From positions 62,001-126,000 of the forward strand of contig JADBKT010000001.1 in NCBI GenBank assembly GCA_014896255.1: a stretch of 64,000 nt of DNA. Direction: 5' to 3'. The translations under genes were made by a program, and so were the position numbers. The notes beneath the pieces are model-generated. The model searched no databases. It worked only from the letters and a program-made list of their open reading frames with translations, and was not told the DNA's origin. Shown piece by piece: positions 44,995 through 53,679 of the stretch (position 1 is the stretch's first letter; every line of letters begins with the position of its first letter). This DNA comes from Hydrogenibacillus sp. Lineage in GTDB: Bacteria > Bacillota > Bacilli > Thermicanales > DSM-22653.

Positions 44995-45052
44995 GATCGA
45001 AGCGTTCGCATGTTGCCCATGAGCACATACGATACGGTGAGGTGATGCGCGC

Positions 45053-45220
45053 ATGGAAGAAAAAATCGCCCCGAACGATGCCAATATGGTGTGCGTGACG
45101 CCGGAGCGCGCCGATGCGTTGCTTGCGGAGGTCGGGCTTCCAGGCACGGCGCGCCGCTACCCGCACGAGCTTTCGGGAGGCATGCGCCAACGCGCCGCAC
45201 TCGTCCGTATGCTCATGAAC
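45053..45220 (+). pseudogene. Fragment of an ABC transporter ATP-binding protein
   Basis: About 40 codons (from roughly 45107) read [20 protein letters not shown], then [16 protein letters not shown]: the signature motif region of a NitT/TauT-type or spermidine-type ABC ATPase. Walker A and B are absent and the frame then runs into unrelated sequence. A truncated relic. Confidence 0.7.
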
Positions 45221-45503
45221 CTTGTTCGACGATGTCGGCAACGACAACGTAGCCTTTGGCCCGCAATATTCCTTCAGGTTCCTCCAGGCACTGCTTCTGG
45301 AACTCCAAGTTCCCCGCTCTGGCCTGCTGGGCCGAAGCAACGCGAGCAATATGACGGCCCTGCGGCCGAAAGTCGCGTAAATACAGCATATTTGCCTTCT
45401 TTTTCTCTGTAATGTTCTCAGTGGCGCAGGGGACGGGGGGAATGCTGAGTATTTCGACCGCTTTCCGCAGCGGATAGTACTCCTCTAGATCACGTTTTAT
45501 GGC
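45213..45503 (-). pseudogene. Unrecognised open frame without a clear start, probably decayed
   Basis: An open minus-strand frame of 96 codons between stops; the first ATG leaves only 58 codons ([19 protein letters not shown]...ADIVEQGS). GAGGAG and a possible -10 (TATACT at about 45509-45514) lie upstream, but only an odd CTG would fit the SD. The amino-acid use looks protein-like. I do not recognise it. It abuts the ABC fragment tail to tail. Confidence 0.35.
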
Positions 45504-45690
45504 TTAAGTATAGCATTGATTTAGGAAAGAAGACGATTGTTGATGGACGTTCGACCGACTCTCCCCGTTCTGCTCGGTGGGCTCGCAGACGCACTGTTCG
45601 CGGTGCCGGAAAAACGCGAAAATCTTTAGGACTCACATCAACGGCAACACACACAACCGTCTTTTCGGACAACCGTGAACGCGCCGCCCC
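45504..45690. other. Gap with no supported gene
   Basis: On the minus strand a TTG-initiated frame of 60 codons (45490-45672) starts with KTVVCVAVDVSPKDFRVF, loosely like an IS110-type transposase N-terminus, but it continues with unrelated Arg-rich sequence. Taken with 45053-45503 this is a stretch of relics. Confidence 0.35.
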
Positions 45691-46641
45691 TCAGGCCCGC
45701 GCCCAGGCGACGGGCTCATCGGCCGGGTCCGGCGGGCCGTCGGTGCACGCAAGCGACAGGTACGCCTCATCGAGCGCCCCGAAGGCGTTTCGAAACGGCG
45801 CGAAACCCCGCATGTATCGAATGAAGCGGAGCACGTCGCGCACGACGTCCGGAGAGCCGACGGGCGCAAAGCGGAGCGTCACTTTCCCTTCGGCGATGTC
45901 GATCACGCGATAGGCCAAGATGTCGAGTACGGCGGCCGTCTGCACGTGCAACCAGTTTCCTTTTTGCACGACGGAATTGATGTGATTATGACCGGAGAAA
46001 AAGACGTTGAAGCCGCGCTTCCCGGCGAGCACGCGGTCGAGCGGCACGCTCGGGTGGATGGACTGCCTGTCGCGGTCGGAACGGACGGTCGTGTTGTAGA
46101 CCGGATGATGGGCGAAAACGAAGGCCGGCTTCTCACGCGCTTCGCTGAGTTCGGCGCCGAGCCACTCCAGCTGATCGTCGTCGATCGTTCCGCCCCAATC
46201 GTACCACTTGCGCTCTTTCGTGGAATCCAAGAAGATGAGCCGCGCTTCCGGCGTATCGACCGACCAGTAGCGCGGCATGCCGGTGATCCGTTCGACGGTC
46301 GATTTGCGCAAAAGGAGCACATCGTGGTTGCCGAGCACGTGGACAAAACGCGGTGCGGAACGCGGCCACCCCGCGAGCGATTCCGATGCGGCGGACGCGG
46401 GGCCGATCACGACGGAGGACGGCCGAAGGGCGCAACGGCGGATCATGCCGTAGACGACCGCAAAATCTTCCGCGCGCCCGTCGTTCACGAGGTCGCCGAT
46501 CGACACGTACCAGTCCGCCGGAAGGGCGAAAAATCGGCGAATGAGCGCCTCAAAAGCGCGGTCCCTGGCGGACAAAACCTGCGGACGGCGTGTCGTCAGC
46601 CGTGCACTGTAGTGCAGATCGCCCATGAGCACGATGCGCAA
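45691..46641 (-). CDS. Calcineurin-like metallophosphoesterase
   Basis: 316 aa, cytoplasmic. All five family motifs are visible: GDLHYSA near residue 7, GDLVNDGRAEDF near 49, GNHD near 104, HHPVYNTTV near 177 and GHNHIN near 218. The length and the class (Icc/PhoD-like cyclic or nucleotide phosphoesterases) do not fix the substrate. Single gene by orientation and gaps; there is nothing in the neighbourhood to suggest its role. Confidence 0.88.
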   Translation of the reverse strand: MRIVLMGDLHYSARLTTRRPQVLSARDRAFEALIRRFFALPADWYVSIGDLVNDGRAEDFAVVYGMIRRCALRPSSVVIGPASAASESLAGWPRSAPRFVHVLGNHDVLLLRKSTVERITGMPRYWSVDTPEARLIFLDSTKERKWYDWGGTIDDDQLEWLGAELSEAREKPAFVFAHHPVYNTTVRSDRDRQSIHPSVPLDRVLAGKRGFNVFFSGHNHINSVVQKGNWLHVQTAAVLDILAYRVIDIAEGKVTLRFAPVGSPDVVRDVLRFIRYMRGFAPFRNAFGALDEAYLSLACTDGPPDPADEPVAWARA

Positions 46642-46797
46642 CGCGTTCCCCTCCCCGACCGTTCGCCGTCATCGGCGACGCTTTCATCGGTGCGCGACGC
46701 GTTCGCCTGCGTCGACGATCCCATTTTAGCAAACAAGTGTAACGAAACGGTCAAGGGAATGTAAATGTTTCGTTAACTTTTTCAAAGCCCGCGCGCC

Positions 46798-47328
46798 TCA
46801 TCCGAGTGTCAAAGCCGTCCGTCCGCCGAGCGGCGGCTCCGCTCGCCCGTCGGCGTCGTAATAGATGATCTCGACGTTCAGTTGCGACCCCTCCCGCACG
46901 AGATCGACCACGGCGACCGTCGGCTGGGAATACCCGCGCGGCCGGGCCAGGCTCCCCGGATTCAGGTAGAGTACGCCGCCTTCGACCGTCCAGCCGGGCA
47001 CGTGGGAATGTCCGTAGAAGACCATCCGCGCGCCGTGTTCACGGGCAAAAAGCGAAAGTTGCAATAGATCGCGCTTCACATCATACAAATGCCCGTGGGT
47101 GACGGCGATCAACACGCCCTCCCATCGCAGCAGGCGATGCGTTTTCAACGCGGGATCGCGGTCCATGTTGCCGCTGACGATGATCATCTCCCGAAACGGC
47201 GGGCGATCGACCGGGGCGACGACATCGCCGCAATGGATGACGTAATCGGCCGGATGCCGACGGACGACCTCCGCCACGCTGTCAACGAGGCCGTGTGTAT
47301 CGCTCATGACGAGCAGGCGCACGCCCAT
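46798..47328 (-). CDS. ysnB: YfcE/MJ0936-type phosphodiesterase (YsnB orthologue)
   Basis: 176 aa. Metal-binding motifs: SDTHG at residues 9-13, HCGDVV near 32, SGNMDRD near 52, THGHLYDV near 76 and YGHSHVPG near 104. Small single-domain phosphodiesterases of this kind cleave cyclic or artificial phosphodiesters; the real substrate is unknown. It follows rph-rdgB as in B. subtilis, which supports the gene name. Confidence 0.9.
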   Translation of the reverse strand: MGVRLLVMSDTHGLVDSVAEVVRRHPADYVIHCGDVVAPVDRPPFREMIIVSGNMDRDPALKTHRLLRWEGVLIAVTHGHLYDVKRDLLQLSLFAREHGARMVFYGHSHVPGWTVEGGVLYLNPGSLARPRGYSQPTVAVVDLVREGSQLNVEIIYYDADGRAEPPLGGRTALTLG

Positions 47329-47471
47329 TCCCCTCGCTTTCCAAAAACGCTTCGGCGGCGTGAACGTTTACGACCGACGGCGTGTCGACGTCGATCGGTT
47401 TGGACCGGCGGTGCACCGTCGACGATCGCAACCGCCCGCAAGGCCGGACGATGCCGAAAGACGCGGCCGGC

Positions 47472-48095
47472 TCAGCGTGCGAACGCCGCGCGCCCCTCGC
47501 CCTCGATCCAGGCGACGAACGCCTCAAACGCCCGAGCGCGATGGCTGATCGCGTTTTTCTCCTCCGGCGCGAGCTCGGCGAGCGTACGGCCGATCGTCGG
47601 AACGAAAAACAACGGATCATAGCCGAAGCCGTTCGTGCCTCGAGGGGCGGTGAGGATCTCCCCTTCCAGCTCCCCGCTGAACGTCCGCTCCACCCAACCG
47701 CTCGCGTTCGGGGCAACGAAGGCGAGGACGCTTACAAACCGCGCCCGCCGATCGCGGATGCCGTCCAGCTCGGCGAGGAGCTTGGCGTTGTTCCGCGCAT
47801 CGTCGGTCGGCTCGCCGGCATAACGCGCCGAATATACTCCCGGCGCGCCGCCTAAGGCGAACACTTCCAACCCGGAATCGTCCGCCAACACCGGCCGATG
47901 AACAGCGGCCGCCACGGTACGGGCCTTTTCCAGCGCATTGTCTTGAAACGTCTTCCCGCGCTCGGTGAGCGCGATCGCCCCATCGACGTCGGCCAACGTC
48001 TCGACGTCGATCCCATACGGGGCAAGCAGCGCGCGAAGCTCTTCCGCTTTATGCGCATTGTGCGTGGCCAAAAGCAGCGTGCTCCTCTTCTCCAT
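47472..48095 (-). CDS. rdgB: XTP/dITP pyrophosphatase (RdgB/HAM1 family)
   Basis: Removes non-canonical purine nucleotides. ATG 48095 (SD GGGAG) gives 207 aa. LLLATHNAHKAEEL is the N-terminal substrate-binding motif, LADDSGLEVFALGG the metal site, and GTNGFGYDPLFFVP and KNAISHRARA are also conserved. The frame extends to 48251 but would overlap rph strongly. Confidence 0.95.
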   Translation of the reverse strand: MEKRSTLLLATHNAHKAEELRALLAPYGIDVETLADVDGAIALTERGKTFQDNALEKARTVAAAVHRPVLADDSGLEVFALGGAPGVYSARYAGEPTDDARNNAKLLAELDGIRDRRARFVSVLAFVAPNASGWVERTFSGELEGEILTAPRGTNGFGYDPLFFVPTIGRTLAELAPEEKNAISHRARAFEAFVAWIEGEGRAAFAR

Positions 48096-48135
48096 GGCCA
48101 CAGCTCCCTGTGCGTTTGAAGTCCATATGCCCATC

Positions 48136-48966
48136 TTACTCTTCATTTCCTTCGGCGATCGAACCGATGTTCGTTTTCCCGGCGGCGCCGGGCACCTCCG
48201 CCACGCGCCAAGCGGCGATCTCCCGACGGCGCGCTTCGATCCGCGCCGCAAGCGGACCGAGCACGGCCCGCTCGGCCTCGATCAGGCGCCGGATACCGTG
48301 ATGGGCGAGGGCCAGCATGGACATCAGCTGCTCATAGGTGAACGTCGCCCCTTCTCCGGTCCCTTGAATTTCGACGAACGCGCCGGAGCCCGTGGCGGCG
48401 ACGTTCAGATCGACGGCCGCCCGGCTGTCTTCGGCAAAGGTCAGATCGAGCATGAGCGACCCGTCGACCATCCCGACGCTGGTCGCCGCCAAAAAATCGG
48501 TCACCGGGAAAGCGCCGCCGGCTTTCCGCTGCATCAGCTTTTCCGCAGCCAGAACGAGCGCGACAAAACCCCCGGTCACCGACGCCGTCCGCGTCCCCCC
48601 GTCCGCTTGCAGGACGTCACAGTCGACGATGATCGTCCGCTCCCCGATCGCCGAAAGATCGACGACCGCCCGGAGCGCGCGGCCGATCAGACGCTGGATC
48701 TCCATCGTCCGTCCCCCGGGGCGGCCTTTCGACACTTCCCGCGGTGTACGCGTGGCCGTCGAGCGCGGCAACATGCTGTATTCCGCCGTCACCCAACCCC
48801 TGCCGGTGCCGCGCAAAAACGGCGGCACCTTGTCGTCGATCGTCGCCGTACACAAAACGTGCGTGTCGCCGGCGCGGACGAGCGCCGATCCTTCAGCGTA
48901 TTTATTGACCTGCGGCGTGATCACCACCGGCCGCAGTTCGTCATAAGCCCGCTTGTCCTCGCGCAA
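48136..48966 (-). CDS. rph: Ribonuclease PH
   Basis: Phosphorolytic exonuclease for tRNA 3' ends. TTG 48966 with AAGCGAGG upstream gives 276 aa and starts [47 protein letters not shown] (phosphate site Arg) and [18 protein letters not shown] are hallmarks. The C-terminal tail is about 30 residues longer than in B. subtilis and is rich in Ala, Arg and Glu. Confidence 0.95.
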   Translation of the reverse strand: MREDKRAYDELRPVVITPQVNKYAEGSALVRAGDTHVLCTATIDDKVPPFLRGTGRGWVTAEYSMLPRSTATRTPREVSKGRPGGRTMEIQRLIGRALRAVVDLSAIGERTIIVDCDVLQADGGTRTASVTGGFVALVLAAEKLMQRKAGGAFPVTDFLAATSVGMVDGSLMLDLTFAEDSRAAVDLNVAATGSGAFVEIQGTGEGATFTYEQLMSMLALAHHGIRRLIEAERAVLGPLAARIEARRREIAAWRVAEVPGAAGKTNIGSIAEGNEE

Positions 48967-49026
48967 CGATTTCGCCTCGCTTAGCCTAATGACGCCGAAT
49001 GCCTCGATTTCATTATAACATAGGAC

Positions 49027-49062
49027 AAAAAAGGCGCCCAAGCGCGTTGTTGACGCCTTTTT
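49027..49062 (-). terminator. Hairpin terminator between gerM and rph
   Basis: AAAAAGGCG / CGCCTTTTT arms around a 17-nt loop with T-run on both strands; on the minus strand it follows gerM by about 40 bp and would attenuate transcription into rph. Confidence 0.65.
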
Positions 49063-49102
49063 GCCCGTTTGGACGCCCGCTTCAAGCGGCGGTCAAGACC
49101 GG

Positions 49103-50200
49103 TCAGAACACGAGCGGGTTGATCGATTTCGGCTTGGAGACCGGTTGCGTCAGGTCGAGCATCTCCCCGACCTTGATCGGTTTGCCGTTGATCAACAATT
49201 GGACGCCTTGGGCCTTGGTCGACGAAAGGAGCGTCAGCGCCGCCGCCAAGGCCGCGCGGAGGGCCGTCCGTTTCGGCTCCGGACCGAGCAGATCCGCCGA
49301 CACGTCGGCCATCACCCGTTCGCCTTCGACCTGTACCCGGTGCACCTCGGCATTGGGCATCACGGTGGCGACGAGCGGGCTTCCGGGATGCGGTCCTTTG
49401 ATCAGCTCGGTTACGGCCGCCGTGGCGATGTCCGCCGTCCGCGGGATGAGCCTCGTCACCGGGACGAAATACCGGAAGGTTCCATCCGCACTCTCCGCCT
49501 CAAAATAGAGCATGACCGCCGACGTCTGCCCAGGAACCGCCTCCGGCGACAACTCGACGTTGAGACCGATCGCCCGCGTAAGCGACGCAGGAAGCGGCGT
49601 ACCTTGAACCGGCATGGCGGAAAGCGGTTGCCCGTTCAAGCGCAACTCGACCCGCTCGATGGTCGGAAATTCGGTCAGCGCCCATATCACCGCCTGCATG
49701 ATCTTTAGCTCGTCTCCCGGATCATACGACGCGAACGCTTTTGAAAAATCGACAACCGCCCTGTGGTCTTCCCGGACGTCGACGTCGACCTTCGTCCCGG
49801 CCGGAATCGGCAGCCGAAATCCGGTCGGAATCAGCGTTTCGCCCGGTCCGCCGGCGACCATGTACGAGAGCACCTGCTTGGCGATGCCGTCGGCGTACGG
49901 AATCTTCACGGTGAGCGGAACGACGTATCCGTGGGCATCGATCACATACAGCACTTTCTGCGTCATTGTTGCCTTAGACTCTGCGGCACCGGACTCCGAT
50001 CGCGCGACATCGTCTACCGCGTCCCCCATCCGGCCGGTGTCCTCACCCTTTACGGCAACCGTATCGAGCGGCGGCGGATCGATCGGCGCCGATGCCCGCT
50101 TTGGACTACCGACACACCCGCCCAAGAAGAACGCGAAGACGATGAGCGCCCCCACCCGAAGACCCCACTTCCGAACAGCGTGCTTTGAAACAAACGGCAT
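49103..50200 (-). CDS. gerM: Sporulation/germination lipoprotein GerM
   Basis: 365 aa. Signal peptide with lipobox FLGGC (Cys29), a Pro/Asp/Glu-rich linker to about 75, then two GerMN domains (about 80-215 and 220-350), each with a VDFSKAF or VMADVSADL strand followed by a helix with QAVIWALTEF or ALAAALTLL. GerM is needed for normal engulfment and germination, stabilising the SpoIIIA-SpoIIQ complex. Placed between murI and rph as in B. subtilis. Confidence 0.92.
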   Translation of the reverse strand: MPFVSKHAVRKWGLRVGALIVFAFFLGGCVGSPKRASAPIDPPPLDTVAVKGEDTGRMGDAVDDVARSESGAAESKATMTQKVLYVIDAHGYVVPLTVKIPYADGIAKQVLSYMVAGGPGETLIPTGFRLPIPAGTKVDVDVREDHRAVVDFSKAFASYDPGDELKIMQAVIWALTEFPTIERVELRLNGQPLSAMPVQGTPLPASLTRAIGLNVELSPEAVPGQTSAVMLYFEAESADGTFRYFVPVTRLIPRTADIATAAVTELIKGPHPGSPLVATVMPNAEVHRVQVEGERVMADVSADLLGPEPKRTALRAALAAALTLLSSTKAQGVQLLINGKPIKVGEMLDLTQPVSKPKSINPLVF

Positions 50201-50290
50201 CGGTCTTCCCTCCTCCTTTCGAGCGACAAGGACGGACTGAAAGCTCGTACGCTCATGTATACGGCAAGAGGGGGACCATTATGCCGTCGC

Positions 50291-51124
50291 TTACCGCGCG
50301 AACGCTCGAAGGTCGACCGCTTCGACGGCGAGCGGCCGCTTGAGCCAGCGTTCGGCGACCGCACGGAAGGATGCCGCATCCCCGGTGGTGAACAGGCGCA
50401 AGTCGGGAAACGCCTCTTTAGCGTCATCTTCCCTGAATCCGACGGACATCGACGCCAAAAGACCCATCTCCGTGAGCAGCGTCGCGAGTTCCGCCGCCGT
50501 CTCCGTCGCCGAGTTGATGAGCGCGACGTCCGGACCGACGACCTCCTGAATCCAGTCGGCAATCATCGGATAATGCGTGCATCCGAGAACGAGCGTCTCC
50601 ACCTCCGCGCTTCGGACGGGCTCCAAAACCGTCTCCAGCACCGGCCGCGCCGCCGCCTTCGGCCAGCCCATCTCCACCAGCGGCACGAGTTCCGGCGTCG
50701 GGAAACTGACGATCTCAAGATCGTCCCGCGTGCGCCGGATGGCAGTTTCATACGCGCCGCTTCGGATCGTCTGCACCGTCCCGATCACGCCGATGCGCTT
50801 CCCGCGCGTCTCCCGAATCGCCGCCCGCGCCCCCGGATCGATGACGCCGAGCACCGGAACGGGGGAGACGCTCCGCACGACCTCCAGCGCCGCGGCGGTC
50901 GCCGTATTGCACGCGACGACGAGCGCTTTCGGTTCAAACGTCAACAAAAAACGCATCATCTCCATCGTGAAGGAGACGATCTCCTCCCTCGGCCGCGAGC
51001 CGTACGGACAACGGGCCGAATCGCCGATGTAGACGATGCGTTCGTTCGGCAGTTGCCTGAGCATTTCCTTGACGACCGTGAGCCCGCCGACGCCGGAATC
51101 CATGACGCCGATCACACGATTCAA
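50291..51124 (-). CDS. murI: Glutamate racemase
   Basis: Makes D-Glu for peptidoglycan and, in bacilli, for poly-gamma-glutamate. 277 aa; MDSGVGGLTVVKEMLRQLP at the N-terminus, the catalytic Cys pair in VVACNTATAAAL (Cys72) and VLGCTHYPMI (near 183), with IGDSARCPYGSR between. It corresponds to racE of B. subtilis. Its start overlaps the upstream MarR gene by 4 bp. Confidence 0.96.
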   Translation of the reverse strand: MNRVIGVMDSGVGGLTVVKEMLRQLPNERIVYIGDSARCPYGSRPREEIVSFTMEMMRFLLTFEPKALVVACNTATAAALEVVRSVSPVPVLGVIDPGARAAIRETRGKRIGVIGTVQTIRSGAYETAIRRTRDDLEIVSFPTPELVPLVEMGWPKAAARPVLETVLEPVRSAEVETLVLGCTHYPMIADWIQEVVGPDVALINSATETAAELATLLTEMGLLASMSVGFREDDAKEAFPDLRLFTTGDAASFRAVAERWLKRPLAVEAVDLRAFAR

Positions 51125-51615
51125 GAACGTTCCCTCCGTTCTTTGGGCGCCACCGGCTCGCCCTCCATCTGCCGGTACAAGGCCAAAAGCAGCTCGACGA
51201 GCCGGTCGATGTCGGCGGGATCAAAATGCGACAGAACGTCCGCAAGATAACGTTGTCGCGTACGTATGACTTCGTCGATGATCTTGCGCCCTTTGTCGAG
51301 CAAATGAATATGCACGACGCGCCGATCGACGTCCGAACGGACCCGCCGGACGAGGCCGTTCGACTCCATCCGATCGATCAGATCGGTCGTCGTACTGTTG
51401 GCGAGGTACATCTTTTCCGACAGCTCGCCGATCGTCATGTCGCCGTGTTCTTTCAACCACTGAAGGGCGACGAACTGCGGAGGCGTGATCGGAAAATCAC
51501 GCAAAATTTCACGACCTCGCTGTTTGATGATGCCGCTGATATAACGCAAAAGCCATTCGACTTCGACGATCGCGTCGGAAACGGGCGTTTCACGGGAAAA
51601 AGACTCTAAAGGCAT
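51121..51615 (-). CDS. ysmB: MarR-family transcriptional regulator (YsmB-like)
   Basis: 164 aa. Winged helix core: ITPPQFVALQWLKEHGDMTI, GELSEKMYLANSTTTDLIDR as recognition part, and VDRRVVHIHLLDKGRK as the wing; long helices at both ends form the dimer. ysmB lies next to racE and gerM in B. subtilis, here in slightly different order. Its target is not known. ATG 51615 has CCGAAGAGG upstream. Confidence 0.88.
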   Translation of the reverse strand: MPLESFSRETPVSDAIVEVEWLLRYISGIIKQRGREILRDFPITPPQFVALQWLKEHGDMTIGELSEKMYLANSTTTDLIDRMESNGLVRRVRSDVDRRVVHIHLLDKGRKIIDEVIRTRQRYLADVLSHFDPADIDRLVELLLALYRQMEGEPVAPKERRERS

Positions 51616-51657
51616 GGCACGAACCTCTTCGGCATATGGTCACGGTCCTTACATTTA

Positions 51658-51686
51658 AGTTAACCTTACCGCCGAAGGGCTGTCAA
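51658..51686 (-). promoter_or_regulatory. SigmaA promoter for ysmB-murI-gerM
   Basis: A perfect TTGACA (51681-51686), 17-bp spacer and TTAACT (51658-51663). The -10 falls in a TTAAGTTAA palindrome, a possible site for autoregulation by the MarR protein. Confidence 0.6.
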
Positions 51687-51709
51687 GACACGAACGATGA
51701 TCGCGACGC

Positions 51710-51934
51710 CTAAATTTCGAGCTCGCCCATCCGCACCAGTTCGACGACGGCTTGCGATCGCCCGCCGACGCCGAGCTTTTGAATGACGTTGGAGATATGG
51801 TTACGAACGGTTTTTTCGCTGATGAAGAGCAGCTCGGCGATTTCTTTCGTCGTCTTGTCCTGTACAAGCAGCTCGAACACTTCGCGTTCCCGTTTGGTCA
51901 GAATCGACGAGCGCATGCGGGTTGTATCCTGCAC
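51710..51934 (-). CDS. gerE: Late spore coat regulator GerE
   Basis: 74 aa from GTG 51934, exactly the length of B. subtilis GerE, with AAGGAGGG 8 nt upstream. The LuxR-type helix-turn-helix fills the protein: LTKREREVFELLVQDKTTKE, then LFISEKTVRNHISNVIQKLG and GRSQAVVELVRMGEL. GerE acts with sigmaK in the mother cell at the end of sporulation and controls coat genes. Confidence 0.97.
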   Translation of the reverse strand: MQDTTRMRSSILTKREREVFELLVQDKTTKEIAELLFISEKTVRNHISNVIQKLGVGGRSQAVVELVRMGELEI

Positions 51935-52007
51935 CTGGCCCACCCTCCTTGCCACACCGTGCACCTTGGCGGCGCCATGGCGCGCGGGGTACGACTTGGC
52001 GTCAGAC

Positions 52008-52035
52008 TATCTTATGTCTCGGCGGTAAGGGAGGT
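52008..52035 (-). promoter_or_regulatory. Candidate sigmaK promoter for gerE
   Basis: CATAAGATA (52008-52016) matches the sigmaK -10 consensus CATAnnnTA and an AC lies 17 bp upstream at 52034-52035. gerE is a sigmaK gene in B. subtilis. The distance to the GTG is about 75 bp. Confidence 0.65.
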
Positions 52036-52117
52036 GTAGGCCAAATCGGGGTACACTAAGTCTGAAAAACAATGCGTCGCCCAGAGCACCATCCGTCAAG
52101 GCAAGGAGTGAAGGACG

Positions 52118-52342
52118 ATGGACGATCGATCCAGTGCAACGCACGAGCGGCGTAGGGCCCAGCGATCGAACGACATGCCGCACGAAGGCAAAGAAGACTA
52201 TTGGCTCGACGTCGACCGGATGATCAACGAAGGCTTGGGCGGCGGCGTGGTCAGCGCCGAGAACGGTCTCATCGAGGACGCTCGGCCGCTGGATCGCGAA
52301 CACCCGCCCGTGTCGGACGCCGAAATCCGGCGAGACGCGTGA
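52118..52342 (+). CDS. Small acidic hypothetical protein (74 aa)
   Basis: Not recognised. Hydrophilic, with Asp, Glu and Arg, no membrane segment; the centre reads KEDYWLDVDRMINEGLGGG. AAGGAGTGAAGGACG before the ATG is a good SD and the gene is divergent from gerE, which could put it in the sporulation or spore-small-protein class, a guess from position only. It ends 59 bp before the end of the convergent thioesterase gene. Confidence 0.6.
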   Translation: MDDRSSATHERRRAQRSNDMPHEGKEDYWLDVDRMINEGLGGGVVSAENGLIEDARPLDREHPPVSDAEIRRDA

Positions 52343-52400
52343 ATTTCGATTCAAGATTATACACGGTCAGCATTTCGGCTCCTGCCGCATGAGCGTGGTT

Positions 52401-52931
52401 TCAAGCGAGCCTCTCGTACGTTTCGACCGCCCGGCGGACGTCGTCGGGCACGGGGAGGCTTTTTCCGCTCGCGCGATCGACGTGGACGATCGTGCCGCGG
52501 CCGACGGCGACGACTTTAGGCTTTTCGCCCGACGAGCGGGGCACGTCGACGTTCGCGCCTGTCGCGCCGTCTCGCGCGCAGGATGCGCCGCTCGGTCGGC
52601 GCACGACGTAGCTGAGATCGATCGACGAGCGGCCGATGCGCTCCGCCTTGACGCCGACGTCGATCTGCTCGTCGAAGTAGACCGGCGCGAGATAATGCGC
52701 CTCGAGGTTGGCCGCCACGATGATGCTCGAAGTCGACCCCTCGAACATCTCGCGGAAGACGCCGAGATGGGCCAAATATTCAATGCGCGCCTGCTCGAAA
52801 TAGCGAAAATAAACGACGTTGTTCACGTGCCCGAAGGCGTCGATTTCACCGAAACGTACCTTAAAAGGCCGATAAAAACGAAAGCGTTCCGCCCACCGCT
52901 CGAGGGGCTCGTCGATGAAGGGGATGCCCAT
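52401..52931 (-). CDS. ysmA: 4-hydroxybenzoyl-CoA thioesterase-type hotdog protein (YsmA-like)
   Basis: 176 aa from ATG 52931, overlapping region just after the sdhB stop. VRFGEIDAFGHVNNVVYFRY carries the Asp of 4HBT thioesterases; YLAHLGVFREMF and the antiparallel strands follow. An insert at about residues 115-145 (CARDGATGANVDVPRSSGEK) breaks the last strands and is not usual. The SD is weak, consistent with coupling to sdhB. In B. subtilis ysmA follows sdhB too. Confidence 0.85.
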   Translation of the reverse strand: MGIPFIDEPLERWAERFRFYRPFKVRFGEIDAFGHVNNVVYFRYFEQARIEYLAHLGVFREMFEGSTSSIIVAANLEAHYLAPVYFDEQIDVGVKAERIGRSSIDLSYVVRRPSGASCARDGATGANVDVPRSSGEKPKVVAVGRGTIVHVDRASGKSLPVPDDVRRAVETYERLA

Positions 52932-52932
52932 G

Positions 52933-53679
52933 TCAAGAGAACATCCATTTCCGGATGGAATACCGCGTCGTATCCCAGCGCAGCGCGGCGATCGACGTGG
53001 TGAGCGGAATGCCCTTCGGACAAGACTGCACGCAGTTTTGCGAGTTGCCGCAGCCTTCCAGACCCTCTTCGCCCATGATCGCCTCGAGGCGCTCATGGCT
53101 GTGCATGGCCCCCGTCGGGTGGGTGTTGTGCAGGCGCACCTGGTTCATGATCGCCGCGCCCATGAACCGCGAACGGCCGTTCACATTCGGGCACACTTCG
53201 AGACAGACGCCGCACATCATGCATTTCGACAGCTCATAGGCCCACTGCCGGTCGACTTCCGGCATCCGCGGTCCGGGGCCGATGTCGTATGTCCCGTCGA
53301 TCGGCACCCACGCTTTCACTTTTTTCAGATCTTCAAACATCCGATCGCGGTTTACGATCAGGTCGCGGACGACCGGAAACGTGCGCATCGGCTCCAAGGT
53401 GATCGTGTCGCCGAGCTTGTCGATCAGCGCCGAACAGGCTTGCCGCGCTTTGCCGTTGATGACCATCGAGCAGGCGCCGCACACTTCTTCCAGGCAGCTC
53501 ATCTCCCAAGCCACCGGCGCCACGCGCTCGCCTTTGGCGTTCACCGGATTTTTGCGGATTTCCATGAGCGCGCTGATGACGTTCATGTTCGGGCGATGGT
53601 CGATGACGAACGTTTCCTGATAGGGAGGCTGATCCGGTCCGTCTTGGCGTGTCACGATGAGAGTGATCTTGCGGCTCAC
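52933..53679 (-). CDS. sdhB: Succinate dehydrogenase iron-sulfur subunit
   Basis: 248 aa. The [2Fe-2S] ligands lie in MSCLEEVCGACSMVINGK and the later Cys of RQAC; the [4Fe-4S] and [3Fe-4S] ligands lie in CMMCGVCLEVCPN and CGNSQNCVQSCPKG. GTG start with AAGGAGG, overlapping the sdhA stop by 4 bp. Passes electrons from the FAD to menaquinone in complex II. Confidence 0.97.
   Translation of the reverse strand: MSRKITLIVTRQDGPDQPPYQETFVIDHRPNMNVISALMEIRKNPVNAKGERVAPVAWEMSCLEEVCGACSMVINGKARQACSALIDKLGDTITLEPMRTFPVVRDLIVNRDRMFEDLKKVKAWVPIDGTYDIGPGPRMPEVDRQWAYELSKCMMCGVCLEVCPNVNGRSRFMGAAIMNQVRLHNTHPTGAMHSHERLEAIMGEEGLEGCGNSQNCVQSCPKGIPLTTSIAALRWDTTRYSIRKWMFS

Noticed and set aside
45490-45672. Possible IS110-type transposase N-terminus (VAVDVSPKDFRVF)
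   Set aside because: Only a short resemblance at one spot; the rest of the frame is unrelated and the start would be a TTG without a good SD.
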